Shown here piece by piece: positions 35,679 to 44,083 of a stretch of 64,000 nt of DNA. Within the stretch, counting starts at the first letter, position 1. Each line of letters opens with the position of its first letter. Source of the DNA: Asaia bogorensis_B. Lineage in GTDB: Bacteria; Pseudomonadota; Alphaproteobacteria; Acetobacterales; Acetobacteraceae. The notes under the pieces were generated by a model. The model saw nothing but the letters and a program-made list of their open reading frames with translations, was not told where the DNA came from and searched no databases. Where the stretch lies: the NCBI RefSeq assembly GCF_900465315.1, contig NZ_UBIX01000012.1, one strand, 5' to 3'. Made by a program: the position numbers and the translations under genes.

Positions 35679-35716
35679 ATCCCGACCGGCATGATTGTTT
35701 GATGCCGGCCCGGGAT
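35679..35716. terminator. Long stem-loop after the heme operon
   Basis: CCGGCAT (35686-35692) pairs with ATGCCGG (35702-35708) across a 9-base loop; ATCCCG and CGGGAT outside extend the stem with one mismatch on each side. It begins 22 bases past the heme monooxygenase stop. A T-run is absent, so termination strength is uncertain. Confidence 0.55.
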
Positions 35717-35777
35717 ATCTCGCCCGCGGTAAGCTGCGCGAACCGATGCAGGGACTATCGCGAGGCGCGTTGCGATA

Positions 35778-35810
35778 CCTGATCTCGCGCGTGCCACGCA
35801 CGAGATCAGG
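35778..35810. terminator. 10-bp perfect stem between convergent operons
   Basis: CCTGATCTCG (35778-35787) and CGAGATCAGG (35801-35810) form a perfect 10-bp stem with a 13-base loop that can itself pair. It lies 19 bases beyond the pncC stop on the minus strand and between converging genes, so a bidirectional transcript end is likely. Confidence 0.55.
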
Positions 35811-35828
35811 CATCTGCACGGCGTGTGC

Positions 35829-36338
35829 TTATGTGCCGAGGCGGGTCAGGATCAGGTCGAAGGCACGCTCGACCGTGGCCGCGCGCACATCATTCCGATT
35901 GCCGGAGAAATGAGCCGTCTCCAGGACGGGATTTTTGGTCCCCTCCATGACACACAGGCAGACCGTGCCGACGGGCTTGTCCGCCGTCCCGCCCGCCGGG
36001 CCGGCTATACCAGTGACGGCAACAGCGATGGTCGCGTTTTCAGCACGGTCGAGGGCGCCCATGGCCATCTCGGTTGCGACAGCTTCACTGACGGCGCCGT
36101 GACGTTCCAGCGTCAGCTCCGCAACATCCAGAGCATCCATTTTCATGGCGTTGGAATAGCTGACGATCCCGCCCTCGATCACGTCTGACGATCCTGCAAG
36201 CGATGTTAGCATTGCCGCAATCAGCCCTCCTGTGCAGCTTTCCGCTGTCACGAGGCGTGCCCCGCGCTGACGCAGGAAGTCGAGAACAGCTTGCGCCTTC
36301 TCGGTAAGGCTGGCGGGAACAAGAGCTGATTCAGCCAC
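35829..36338 (-). CDS. pncC: CinA C-terminal domain protein, nicotinamide-nucleotide amidase
   Basis: 169 residues. The start is GTG 36338: it overlaps the upstream transglycosylase stop by 8 bases and has GGAGG at proper spacing; no usable ATG exists. Family blocks: TAESCTGGLIAAMLTSLAGSS (nucleophile Ser region), GGIVSYSNAMK, VTGIAGPAGGTADKPVGTV. It deamidates nicotinamide mononucleotide to nicotinate mononucleotide for NAD recycling. It lacks the N-terminal CinA domain, as in stand-alone PncC. Confidence 0.9.
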   Translation of the reverse strand: MAESALVPASLTEKAQAVLDFLRQRGARLVTAESCTGGLIAAMLTSLAGSSDVIEGGIVSYSNAMKMDALDVAELTLERHGAVSEAVATEMAMGALDRAENATIAVAVTGIAGPAGGTADKPVGTVCLCVMEGTKNPVLETAHFSGNRNDVRAATVERAFDLILTRLGT

Positions 36339-38289
36339 GGTGATTGACCTCCAGAACACGATAGAGTGCCATGTTTTCCTCGACGCGCTGGATATAGGAG
36401 CGTGTCTCCTCGTAAGGCAGGCTTTCGATCCAGTCGACCATGCCCTCCTGAGTGAGAGGCTGGGGCAGGGGGAGGCTGGCCAGCCATTGGTCGGTGCGAT
36501 GAGGCCCCGCATTATAGGCGGAGAGGACAACCGGCACGACATTGCCGAAGCGCTGCAGAAGCTGCGCCAGATAGGCGCGCCCCAGTGTGAGGTTTGTTGA
36601 AGGGTCCCGCAGGCCACTGGCGCTCGTATCGACCCCGGCAAGCCCCGCGCGGCGGGCGACATCCCGTGCTGTGCCTGTCTGAAGCTGCATCAGGCCGATG
36701 GCCTTGGCCGGGCTCGAAACATGCGCGTCAAAACTGCTTTCCTGGCGCGCTACAGCAAGGGCGAGCCCATGTGGCAGGCCGTCCCCCTCGGCCTGAACGC
36801 CATCGAGAACGGGCCAGCCTTCGGGATACAGTGCCGTGCCCAGACGACCTGTGCGACGCGCGGCGAACACAGAAGGCTCAAGCACATCGATGGACAGGCT
36901 GAACCGGGCGAGTGCCGCCTGACCGGCGGCATCCTGAACCTGGGAATACCCCATCATCAGGAACTCACGGGCGTGGTCATCGTCACCGCGCTCATGAAGC
37001 AACCGGGCAGCTTCGATAAGGTCACCGCGCGAGACCGGGCCGCTGGAGAGCGACGGTACGCGCGCGAGGGCCTGAGCCAGACCGGGCACGTCGCCGCCAT
37101 CGGGGAGCAGTGTATCGCTCTTCCCTGACAACGCGGCCTGTGCCAATTGCCCATAAAATGTCGTGGGCATTGTAGCCGCCTGTCGCCACGCGGCATTGGC
37201 CTCGCTCTGTGCGTCCTCCGCAGCGTAGGCGCGTCCAACCCAGTAATAGCCCCGGCTGCGGGTGATCAGGCTCGTCTGACGGGTGAGGGGAGAAAATGCT
37301 TCCCGGGCCTGGGCAGGGTTTTTGACAAAACGCAGGTCGATCCATCCACGCAGAAAGCGGGCTTCCAGCGCGGGGGCGGCACTGAGGGGTAAGGTCGTAT
37401 CATCAGCCAGGATACGCGCCTGCGGTACGTTGCCCTGCATGAGGAAAGCGCGCGCCAGACCAAGGCGCTCATTGGTCCAGTCGGTTGATGGCGCGTGCTT
37501 CTGGACGGCAAAGCCGTTGCTTTGCCAGAGGGCGAAAGCGATATCTGGCGTCTCATAGCGACGAAGCTGCCGCAGGCGCGCCAGCATGATCTGTGGCTCG
37601 GCGCGTTGTGCATCGGTAAGGGATGCGAATTGCGCGGCTGAATCCGGGGCGTTGGAAAGCAGCGCGATCAGCACACGCGCTGTTCCCTGCCGGGACGGAG
37701 CCAGCAGCGAAACCTGTCGCCCTGCTGCTGTGAACTGGCGTGTGCGCAGTTGGCGCTCGAAACGCGCCCAATGATCGTCAGGTGTCAGGCTCGTTGCGTA
37801 TTCCGCGAGGATAAGGCTGGAATCGGTCTCCCGATCCGCGCCGTTACGCCAAATGCGCCGCGCCTGACTGGCAGCGTCGGGCAGAAGGGTCGCGCAACGC
37901 ATGAAGGCCTGGACACCAGTAAGCGGCTCACGTGGGCAGAGTGACGCCAGTTCGCTGTCGCTCGTGCGCGTTGCCAGTGCCTGTTGATAGCGCGACAACA
38001 TGACGGAGCGTTCGGGCCACGCGGGGGTGATATCCAGAAAATCTGCATAGGCGCGTGCCGAAATTCCGGGATCAGGCTGGATCAGGGCAAGCCAGGAGTC
38101 GAGCCGCGAGGCGACATCCCCCGGTGCGCTGGTGACGGGGGGCACTATCGAGGATGTTGCTGAGCCGTCCCCGGTCTCATCCGGGGCTGCGGCCTCGGCA
38201 ACCGGTGGGGCGGGCTCCTGAGCGTGGGTGCTGCAACCGCCAAGCAGGAGAAAGGTGGCGGTCAGAAGGAGGGATTTAGCCCGCGACAT
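36331..38289 (-). CDS. slt: Lytic murein transglycosylase (Slt type), lipoprotein
   Basis: 652 residues. Signal with lipobox LLGGC (Cys19), so likely membrane-anchored; a Pro/Ala-rich stretch follows. Residues ~50-450 form the alpha-helical superhelical U/L domain. The catalytic SLT domain is at ~500-640: VARQESSFD (catalytic Glu), AIGLMQLQTGTA, LSAYNAGPHR, ETRSYIQRVEENMALY. It cleaves peptidoglycan forming 1,6-anhydro-muropeptides in the periplasm. It overlaps terC upstream by 14 bases and pncC downstream by 8. Confidence 0.9.
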   Translation of the reverse strand: MSRAKSLLLTATFLLLGGCSTHAQEPAPPVAEAAAPDETGDGSATSSIVPPVTSAPGDVASRLDSWLALIQPDPGISARAYADFLDITPAWPERSVMLSRYQQALATRTSDSELASLCPREPLTGVQAFMRCATLLPDAASQARRIWRNGADRETDSSLILAEYATSLTPDDHWARFERQLRTRQFTAAGRQVSLLAPSRQGTARVLIALLSNAPDSAAQFASLTDAQRAEPQIMLARLRQLRRYETPDIAFALWQSNGFAVQKHAPSTDWTNERLGLARAFLMQGNVPQARILADDTTLPLSAAPALEARFLRGWIDLRFVKNPAQAREAFSPLTRQTSLITRSRGYYWVGRAYAAEDAQSEANAAWRQAATMPTTFYGQLAQAALSGKSDTLLPDGGDVPGLAQALARVPSLSSGPVSRGDLIEAARLLHERGDDDHAREFLMMGYSQVQDAAGQAALARFSLSIDVLEPSVFAARRTGRLGTALYPEGWPVLDGVQAEGDGLPHGLALAVARQESSFDAHVSSPAKAIGLMQLQTGTARDVARRAGLAGVDTSASGLRDPSTNLTLGRAYLAQLLQRFGNVVPVVLSAYNAGPHRTDQWLASLPLPQPLTQEGMVDWIESLPYEETRSYIQRVEENMALYRVLEVNHRG

Positions 38290-38872
38290 GATGCACCACC
38301 TCGATACTCCCCTTGTAGATCAGCTCACAGGCGACAAAGGCCACGATGGCGAGACCCAGCCAAGCAATCCAGCGATAACGTTCGAGCAGCTTTGCCACGA
38401 GCGTCGCCGCCACACCCATGAGCACGACAGAGAAGGCGAGACCAGTCACAAGCACGTAGGGATGGCCCAGCGAGGCGCCTGCAACCGCCAGCACATTGTC
38501 GAGGCTCATGGACAGATCGGCGAGGATGATCCGGAAGATCGCCTGACCCAGCGTGCCGCTGCGCGTCTCCCCCTCGGCGGGTTCGGGGTGGCGCATCTCC
38601 TGGTACATTTTCCAGCAAACCCAGAGTAGCAGCAGCCCGCCTGCAAGGGTGAGGCCAATGACGGCCAGCAGCTGCGACGCCACAAGGGCAAGCACGATAC
38701 GCATGAGCGCCGCACTCGCGACCCCCACGATGATGGCCTTGCGTCGCTGGGCTGCGGGCAGGCCGCGCACCACCATGCCAATAACGACGGCATTATCGCC
38801 CGCCAAGGTGATGTCGATCATGACAACCTGGGCAAGCGCGATCAGGGCGTGCCAGGTGAGATCAGGCGCCAC
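38276..38872 (-). CDS. TerC-family integral membrane protein
   Basis: 198 residues from GTG 38872, which is preceded by GGAGG at 5 bases; the GTG 12 bases earlier would place that site inside the gene. Seven hydrophobic segments and the paired acidic motifs DITLAGDNAVVIG and ADLSMSLDNVLAVAG that define TerC (metal-ion, chiefly manganese, export in characterised members). It heads the terC-slt-pncC run and is divergent from purB. Metal efflux supporting exoenzyme metalation is known for the family; the substrate here is unproven. Confidence 0.85.
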   Translation of the reverse strand: MAPDLTWHALIALAQVVMIDITLAGDNAVVIGMVVRGLPAAQRRKAIIVGVASAALMRIVLALVASQLLAVIGLTLAGGLLLLWVCWKMYQEMRHPEPAEGETRSGTLGQAIFRIILADLSMSLDNVLAVAGASLGHPYVLVTGLAFSVVLMGVAATLVAKLLERYRWIAWLGLAIVAFVACELIYKGSIEVVHHVAG

Positions 38873-38917
38873 ATTATCCTCCACATATCTTCAGGGCCCG
38901 AAGCCTAGCGGCCAGAC

Positions 38918-38943
38918 GGGGTGTGCGCAATTATACGCACCCC
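38918..38943. repeat. Imperfect palindrome between terC and purB
   Basis: GTGCG (38923-38927) and CGCAC (38936-38940) flank an AT-rich centre, and GGGG/CCCC continue outside after a 2-base bulge. It lies in the divergent terC/purB region, a place where a repressor site would be expected, but no known operator is matched. Confidence 0.35.
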
Positions 38944-39054
38944 AACGCAGGGTGTTCGCCTGGAAGGTGTTCGTGGCGTGCGTATTGCGGTAAGAGGGCG
39001 CAATCCGGACTTTCCGCTCTCGCAGCGTTTTCTTCCCGAAGGAGCCTTACCGTC

Positions 39055-40386
39055 ATGGTGCCACGCTATAGCCGCCCTGAAATGACCGCCATCTGGTCGC
39101 CTGCCAACCGCTATCGTATCTGGTTCGAGATCGAGGCGCTGGCCTGCGAGGCGATGGCAGAGCTGGGCGACATGCCGAAGGAAGCGGCGAAGGTCATTCG
39201 CGAGCGTGGTGACGCCGCCATGGCAGCGTTCTCGGACGAGGATCTGGCCCGTATTGACGAGATCGAGGCCGTGACGCGTCACGATGTGATCGCGTTCCTG
39301 ACATGGCTGGCCGAAAAGATCGGCCCTGAGAGCCGCTTCGTGCATCTTGGCATGACGTCCTCTGACGTTCTGGACACATGTTTTTCGGTCCAGCTCGTTC
39401 AGGCAACCGACCTGCTGCTCGAAGATCTCGATGCCGTGCTGGCCGCACTGAAGAAGCAGGCTTTCGCCCATAAGCACACCGTCACGATCGGCCGCTCGCA
39501 CGCCATCCATGCCGAGCCGACCAGCTTCGGGCTCAAGCTCGCTGGCCATTACGCCGAATTCGCGCGTAACCGTGAGCGCCTGCTGGCAGCCCGCAAGGAA
39601 ATTGCCATCTGCGCGATTTCGGGCGCAGTTGGCACCTACGCCCATATCGACCCCCGTGTGGAAGAGTTTGTGGCGGCGCGCCTTGGCCTTGCTGCCGAGG
39701 ATGTCTCGACACAGGTCATTCCGCGCGACCGTCATGCCGCGTTCTTCTGTGCGCTTGGTGTGATTTCGAGCGGTATCGAGCGTCTGGCTGTCGAGGTGCG
39801 TCACCTCCAGCGCTCGGAAGTGCGCGAGGCGGAAGAGTTCTTCCATCCCGGCCAGAAGGGCAGCTCGGCCATGCCCCACAAGCGTAACCCGGTGCTTTCA
39901 GAGAACCTCACCGGCCTGGCCCGTCTGATCCGCTCGCACGTCATCCCGGCGCTCGAAAATGTGGCGCTCTGGCATGAGCGCGATATCAGCCACTCTTCTG
40001 TCGAGCGCAACATCGGCCCCGATGCCACGATCGGTCTCGATTTCGCGCTGATGCGTCTGGCAGGCATGATGGACAAGCTGGTGGTTTATCCCGAGCGCAT
40101 GATGGCCAATCTCGAGTCACTGGGTGGTGTGGTCCATTCGGGCGAAGTCCTGCTGGCTCTTGCGCGCTCGGGTATCTCGCGTGAGGACGCCTACCGTATC
40201 GTGCAGCGCAACGCGATGGAGACCTGGACCAGACTCGGAACCCCCGAAGGCCGCAGCTTCCGTGAGAATCTCGATGCGGATCCCGAGGTGGCCGGGCGGG
40301 TCGACTCCAAGGTGCTCGACGACGCTATGGACAGCACACGACATCTTGTTGCCGTAGACCGCATATATGACAAGGTTTTTGGTTGA
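39055..40386 (+). CDS. purB: Adenylosuccinate lyase
   Basis: 443 residues from ATG 39055 (GAAGGAG 8 bases upstream; longer frame rejected). Fumarase/aspartase superfamily: THDVIAFL-like block (TRHDVIAFLTWLAEK), the TSSDVLDT block, and the signature GSSAMPHKRNPVLSE with the catalytic Ser loop. It splits SAICAR to AICAR and adenylosuccinate to AMP, releasing fumarate. An MFS sugar porter gene lies between it and the purC-S-Q-L operon. Confidence 0.95.
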   Translation: MVPRYSRPEMTAIWSPANRYRIWFEIEALACEAMAELGDMPKEAAKVIRERGDAAMAAFSDEDLARIDEIEAVTRHDVIAFLTWLAEKIGPESRFVHLGMTSSDVLDTCFSVQLVQATDLLLEDLDAVLAALKKQAFAHKHTVTIGRSHAIHAEPTSFGLKLAGHYAEFARNRERLLAARKEIAICAISGAVGTYAHIDPRVEEFVAARLGLAAEDVSTQVIPRDRHAAFFCALGVISSGIERLAVEVRHLQRSEVREAEEFFHPGQKGSSAMPHKRNPVLSENLTGLARLIRSHVIPALENVALWHERDISHSSVERNIGPDATIGLDFALMRLAGMMDKLVVYPERMMANLESLGGVVHSGEVLLALARSGISREDAYRIVQRNAMETWTRLGTPEGRSFRENLDADPEVAGRVDSKVLDDAMDSTRHLVAVDRIYDKVFG

Positions 40387-40484
40387 GATCCCACATTATG
40401 TGTTGACCTTGTGGCGTCTTATTGTGGAAGTAACGAGTTTGTAATCTCAAGCACGTTCATCCGGACCAAGACGAAAGCTGACCA

Positions 40485-41873
40485 ATGGCTTCCACATCGC
40501 GCCCACGAGGGCATGCACTAACGAACTTCATCGCCGTAATCGCGGCGACGGGCGGCCTCCTTTTCGGGTATGATACAGGTATCATCTCGGCCGCCCTGCT
40601 TCAGCTCACCCCGCAATTCCAGCTCACCACGGAGAGCGCCGAGATCGTCACCTCGGCCGTTATTCTTGGTGCGCTGATTGGCTGTATCTCGGCGGCGCCG
40701 CTCTCGGATCGTCTGGGGCGTCGTCGTACGATTATTGCTGCGGCAACGTTGTTCCTTATCGGCACCGTGATCGTCACCTTTGCGCACACGGTCGCTGTTC
40801 TGACCTTTGCCCGTCTTATCCTTGGTCTGGCCATTGGCGCATCCTCGCAGATCGTGCCGATCTATATCGCCGAGATCGCGCCGCCCGAGCGTCGCGGTTC
40901 GCTCGTGGTTGCATTCCAGTTTGCCATCGCCTTCGGTCAGCTTATCTCCTTCATCACCGGCTATCTGCTGCAGGATTACTCTTGGCGCTTGATGTTCGGC
41001 CTGGGTGTCATCCCGGCAGTCATCCTCTTTGTCGGTATGCTTTTCCTGCCCAACAGCCCGCGCTGGCTGGCCATGCAGGGTGAATTCGAACGCGCCCGCA
41101 CCGTTCTGCGTAGCGTGCGTCGCACCGATGCTGAAGCTGACCGCGAACTGCAGGAGATTCAGGACCAGCACGACGAGAAGGCCCCGCTTTCCGAAGTGTT
41201 CAAGCCCTGGGTTCGCCCGGCTACCATTGCGGCCGTCGGTATCGCGCTTCTGTGCCAGCTTACTGGCATCAACGCGGTCATGTATTACGCGCCGACCATT
41301 TTCGCCGATGCTGGCTTTGGTCAGTCATCCGCTCTGCTGACCTCGGTTGCGGTCGGCGTTTCAATGGTCGGCACGGTTGCATTCGGCGGCTGGGCTGTCG
41401 ATGCCTGGGGGCGTCGTACCCTCATGCTTCGCATGATCCCCGGTGCTGTTGTTTCGCTCGTTCTTCTGGGCTTCATGTTTTTCACCGGCCAGACCCATGG
41501 TTGGGGTGCATTTGTGACTGCCGCTGCCGTGGTGGGTTATGTCGTGTTCAACGTCGGCAGTCTTTCCGTGGCGATCTGGCTGGTGGGTGCAGAGGTGTTC
41601 CCGCTTTCCTGTCGTGGCACGGGCATGAGCCTTGTTGCAGCCAGCCACTGGGGCGCAGATCTGATCATCTCGCTCACGACTCTCAGCATGGTGAAGGCGC
41701 TCGGCGCTGGCGGTACGTTCTGGCTCTTCGCGGCCGTGAATGCTGTCTCGTTCTTCTTCGTGCTGCGTTATGTGCCCGAGACACGGGGCCGTTCGCTCGA
41801 ACAGCTCGAGGCATCCCTGCGTGACGGCACCTTTGCGCCCATCGCTCGCGCCAAGGCTGCTGCTGCCGAATAA
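40485..41873 (+). CDS. MFS sugar:proton symporter (sugar porter family)
   Basis: 462 residues, 12 membrane segments. Sugar-porter signatures: LLFGYDTGIISAAL in segment 1, DRLGRRR in loop 2-3, PIYIAEIAPPERRG, LPNSPRWL before the central loop, GINAVMYYAPTIF in segment 7 and PETRGRSLEQLE at the end. It most resembles the GalP/XylE/AraE group, so hexose or pentose uptake with protons is likely; the exact sugar cannot be read. It sits between purB and purC and is followed by a strong stem-loop, so it is probably its own transcript. Confidence 0.9.
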   Translation: MASTSRPRGHALTNFIAVIAATGGLLFGYDTGIISAALLQLTPQFQLTTESAEIVTSAVILGALIGCISAAPLSDRLGRRRTIIAAATLFLIGTVIVTFAHTVAVLTFARLILGLAIGASSQIVPIYIAEIAPPERRGSLVVAFQFAIAFGQLISFITGYLLQDYSWRLMFGLGVIPAVILFVGMLFLPNSPRWLAMQGEFERARTVLRSVRRTDAEADRELQEIQDQHDEKAPLSEVFKPWVRPATIAAVGIALLCQLTGINAVMYYAPTIFADAGFGQSSALLTSVAVGVSMVGTVAFGGWAVDAWGRRTLMLRMIPGAVVSLVLLGFMFFTGQTHGWGAFVTAAAVVGYVVFNVGSLSVAIWLVGAEVFPLSCRGTGMSLVAASHWGADLIISLTTLSMVKALGAGGTFWLFAAVNAVSFFFVLRYVPETRGRSLEQLEASLRDGTFAPIARAKAAAAE

Positions 41874-41921
41874 GACGACATGCGCTCTCCTGTCATGACG
41901 ACAGGGGACGATCATGGGTAT

Positions 41922-41973
41922 GAACGGCGTTGCTCCGCTGCTATATGCGGGACAACGCCGTTCACCGTTTTTG
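41922..41973 (+). terminator. Intrinsic terminator or attenuator directly before purC
   Basis: GAACGGCGTTG (41922-41932) pairs perfectly with CAACGCCGTTC (41953-41963) over 11 bp, with an inner CCGC/GCGG stem in the loop, followed by CCGTTTTT. A smaller stem CCTGTC/GACAGG lies upstream (41889-41905). It may end the MFS transcript, but its T-run finishes only about 11 bases before the purC ATG. Any transcript reaching purC from upstream must pass it, so conditional termination is possible. Confidence 0.75.
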
Positions 41974-41983
41974 AAAGATCGTC

Positions 41984-42748
41984 ATGGCACGCCGTCGTCA
42001 GCTCTATGAAGGAAAAGCCAAGATCCTGTTCGAGGGGCCAGAGCCCGGCACACTCGTTCAGTATTTCAAGGATGATGCCTCCGCCGGCAATGGCGTGAAA
42101 AAGGGGATCATCACCGGCAAGGGCGTGCTGAATAACCGCATCAGCGAACACCTCATGCTTCGCCTGCATGAAATCGGTATTCCGACTCATTTTGTCCGCC
42201 GCCTGAACATGCGCGAGCAGCTGATCCGCGAAGTCGAGATCATCCCCCTTGAAGTCGTTGTGCGCAACGTGGCTGCGGGCTCGATTGCCAAGCGCCTCGG
42301 CCTTGCCGAAGGCACGCGTCTGCCCCGGTCGATTCTCGAATATTACTACAAGAATGATGCGCTCAACGATCCGATGGTGTCGGAAGAGCATGTCACCGCC
42401 TTCGGCTGGGCCAATGCGCAGGATCTCGATGAGATCAATGCCTATGCGCTGCGCACCAATGATTTTCTCACGGGCATGTTCCAGGGCATCGGCATCCAGC
42501 TTGTCGATTTCAAGCTCGAATTCGGTCGCCTGTGGGAAAACGACGAGATGCGTATTGTGCTCGCCGACGAAATTTCTCCCGATAACTGCCGCCTGTGGGA
42601 CACCAAGACGAGCGAGAAGCTCGACAAGGACCGTTTCCGTCGGGATATGGGCCGTGTCGAGGAAGCTTATCAGGAAGTCGCCCGCCGCCTTGGCATTCTG
42701 CCCGAGGCCGGCAACGGCGATCTCAAAGGACCGGAGGTCATGCAATGA
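41984..42748 (+). CDS. purC: SAICAR synthase (phosphoribosylaminoimidazole-succinocarboxamide synthase)
   Basis: 254 residues; the family's usual length. YEGKAKILFE near the start, FVRRLNMREQLI, IIPLEVVVRNVAAGS, and DEISPDNCRLWD with SEKLDKDRFR at the end. It joins CAIR and aspartate using ATP. Its weak ribosome site (GAAAGATC) directly abuts the T-run of the preceding stem-loop. Its stop overlaps the purS start (ATGA), opening a coupled purC-S-orf-Q-L operon. Confidence 0.95.
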   Translation: MARRRQLYEGKAKILFEGPEPGTLVQYFKDDASAGNGVKKGIITGKGVLNNRISEHLMLRLHEIGIPTHFVRRLNMREQLIREVEIIPLEVVVRNVAAGSIAKRLGLAEGTRLPRSILEYYYKNDALNDPMVSEEHVTAFGWANAQDLDEINAYALRTNDFLTGMFQGIGIQLVDFKLEFGRLWENDEMRIVLADEISPDNCRLWDTKTSEKLDKDRFRRDMGRVEEAYQEVARRLGILPEAGNGDLKGPEVMQ

Positions 42749-42987
42749 AAATTCGCGTCAATGTCATGCTGAAGGAAGGCGTGCTCGATCCGCAGGGCAA
42801 GGCCATTGGGCACGCCCTTGAGGTGCTGGGCTTTGCCAATGTCGGCGAAGTGCGCGTGGGCAAGACCATGGAACTCGAGATCGCGACCGAAGACCGTCAG
42901 AAGGCACTCGCTCAGGGCGAGGCAATGGCCCGTGAGCTTCTGGCGAACCTTGTGATCGAAGATTTCGCTGTCGAGGTTGTTGGATGA
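42745..42987 (+). CDS. purS: FGAM synthase subunit PurS
   Basis: 80 residues, starting MKIRVNVMLKEGVLDPQGKA, with GHALEVLGF and VRVGKTMELE: the compact PurS fold. It forms the FGAM synthase complex with PurQ and the small-type PurL. It overlaps purC and the next gene by ATGA on both sides. Confidence 0.95.
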   Translation: MKIRVNVMLKEGVLDPQGKAIGHALEVLGFANVGEVRVGKTMELEIATEDRQKALAQGEAMARELLANLVIEDFAVEVVG

Positions 42988-43385
42988 CCCGCAAGCTGGC
43001 TCTTCTGGCGGCAGTTGCGCTTGCACTGCCAGCAGGCGGCCTGGCCGGTGTGGCTCAGGCTGATGAGCATCGTCTCTCTTCCATGCAGGCCGGTCGCTTT
43101 GGCGCCATCTGCTCCAAGCCCCAGGGCAAGGCCGTCTGTGATGCCTATATTGCCGGCATGGCCGATTCAGGTGCGCTTTCGGCCCTGAACGCCAAGAGCA
43201 ATGGCGATAGCGGCACGGTGGTCGGTTTCTGCGTCCCTGACGCCGAAACCACCGATGCCATGCGTGGCAAGGTGCTGTCCTGGCTCAAGGCCCATCAGGA
43301 CGTCCTGAAATTCCCTGTCGGCAAATCCGTTTTTGCTGCACTGCACGAGGCCTATCCGTGTTCGGGCCAGGGAGGGAAGCCATGA
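42984..43385 (+). CDS. Exported Rap1a/Tai-like protein inside the purine operon
   Basis: 133 residues: a clean Sec signal peptide (cleavage after VAQA, ~26) and a ~105-residue mature part with four Cys (CSKPQGKAVCDAYIAGM, VGFCVPDA, YPCSGQ). The spacing Cys...Cys-x2-YI-x-G...FC-P...PC fits the Rap1a/Tai family, known as periplasmic immunity proteins of type VI amidase effectors but also widespread as unknowns. It overlaps purS and purQ by ATGA on both sides, so it is made with purine enzymes. No effector gene is nearby. A role unrelated to immunity is likely; function unknown. Confidence 0.7.
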   Translation: MTRKLALLAAVALALPAGGLAGVAQADEHRLSSMQAGRFGAICSKPQGKAVCDAYIAGMADSGALSALNAKSNGDSGTVVGFCVPDAETTDAMRGKVLSWLKAHQDVLKFPVGKSVFAALHEAYPCSGQGGKP

Positions 43386-44083
43386 AGGCCGGTATCGTCG
43401 TTTTCCCCGGCACGAACCGTGAGCGCGACATGGAGCAGGCGCTTCGTCTCGTCAGCGGCAAGGCACCTACCATGCTCTGGCATCGTGATACGAGCCTGCC
43501 CGATCTGGACCTGATCGTTCTTCCGGGCGGGTTCAGCTTTGGCGACTATCTGCGTTCGGGCGCCATGGGCGCACACTCGCCGATCTTGCGCGAGGTGCGT
43601 GCCTTTGCCGAGCGCGGTGGGTATGTGCTGGGCGTGTGCAACGGGTTCCAGATCCTGACCGAAGCCCAGCTTCTGCCGGGGGCGCTCCTGCGTAATGCAG
43701 GGATGCGTTTTCTTTCGCAGGACGGGTTCCTCCGTGTCGAGACGCATGATACGGCCTTTACGCGTGACTGGTCCAAGGGCGATGTCTTCCGTGCGCCGCT
43801 GGCTCATGGCGACGGCAACTACACAGCTTCGGAGGCCGAGCTCGATCGCCTTGAGGGCGAAGATCGTGTGGCATTCCGCTATGTTTGCGCCAAGGGCACA
43901 CTCGATGCCGCGAACCGCATCAGTAACCCCAATGGCAGCCAGCGCTCCATTGCAGGCATTCTGAGCGCCAACAAGCGCGTCTGCGGCCTGATGCCCCACC
44001 CTGAAAACCTGGTCGATCCCGATCTTGGCGCGACAGATGGCGTGCCTCTGTTCTCGGGTCTGGTGAAGAGTCTCGTCGCATGA
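43382..44083 (+). CDS. purQ: FGAM synthase glutaminase subunit PurQ
   Basis: 233 residues from ATG 43382 (MKAGIVVFPGTNRERD), overlapping the preceding stop by 4 bases; the frame opens slightly earlier inside that gene. Class I glutamine amidotransferase: nucleophile Cys in YVLGVCNGFQIL, oxyanion LPGGFSFGDYLR, and the late GLMPHPEN His-Glu. It supplies ammonia to PurL. It ends in an ATGA overlap with purL. Confidence 0.95.
   Translation: MKAGIVVFPGTNRERDMEQALRLVSGKAPTMLWHRDTSLPDLDLIVLPGGFSFGDYLRSGAMGAHSPILREVRAFAERGGYVLGVCNGFQILTEAQLLPGALLRNAGMRFLSQDGFLRVETHDTAFTRDWSKGDVFRAPLAHGDGNYTASEAELDRLEGEDRVAFRYVCAKGTLDAANRISNPNGSQRSIAGILSANKRVCGLMPHPENLVDPDLGATDGVPLFSGLVKSLVA

Noticed and set aside
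38905..39879. Minus-strand open frame of 324 codons over purB
   Set aside because: Antisense to purB with no ribosome site; typical shadow from codon bias.
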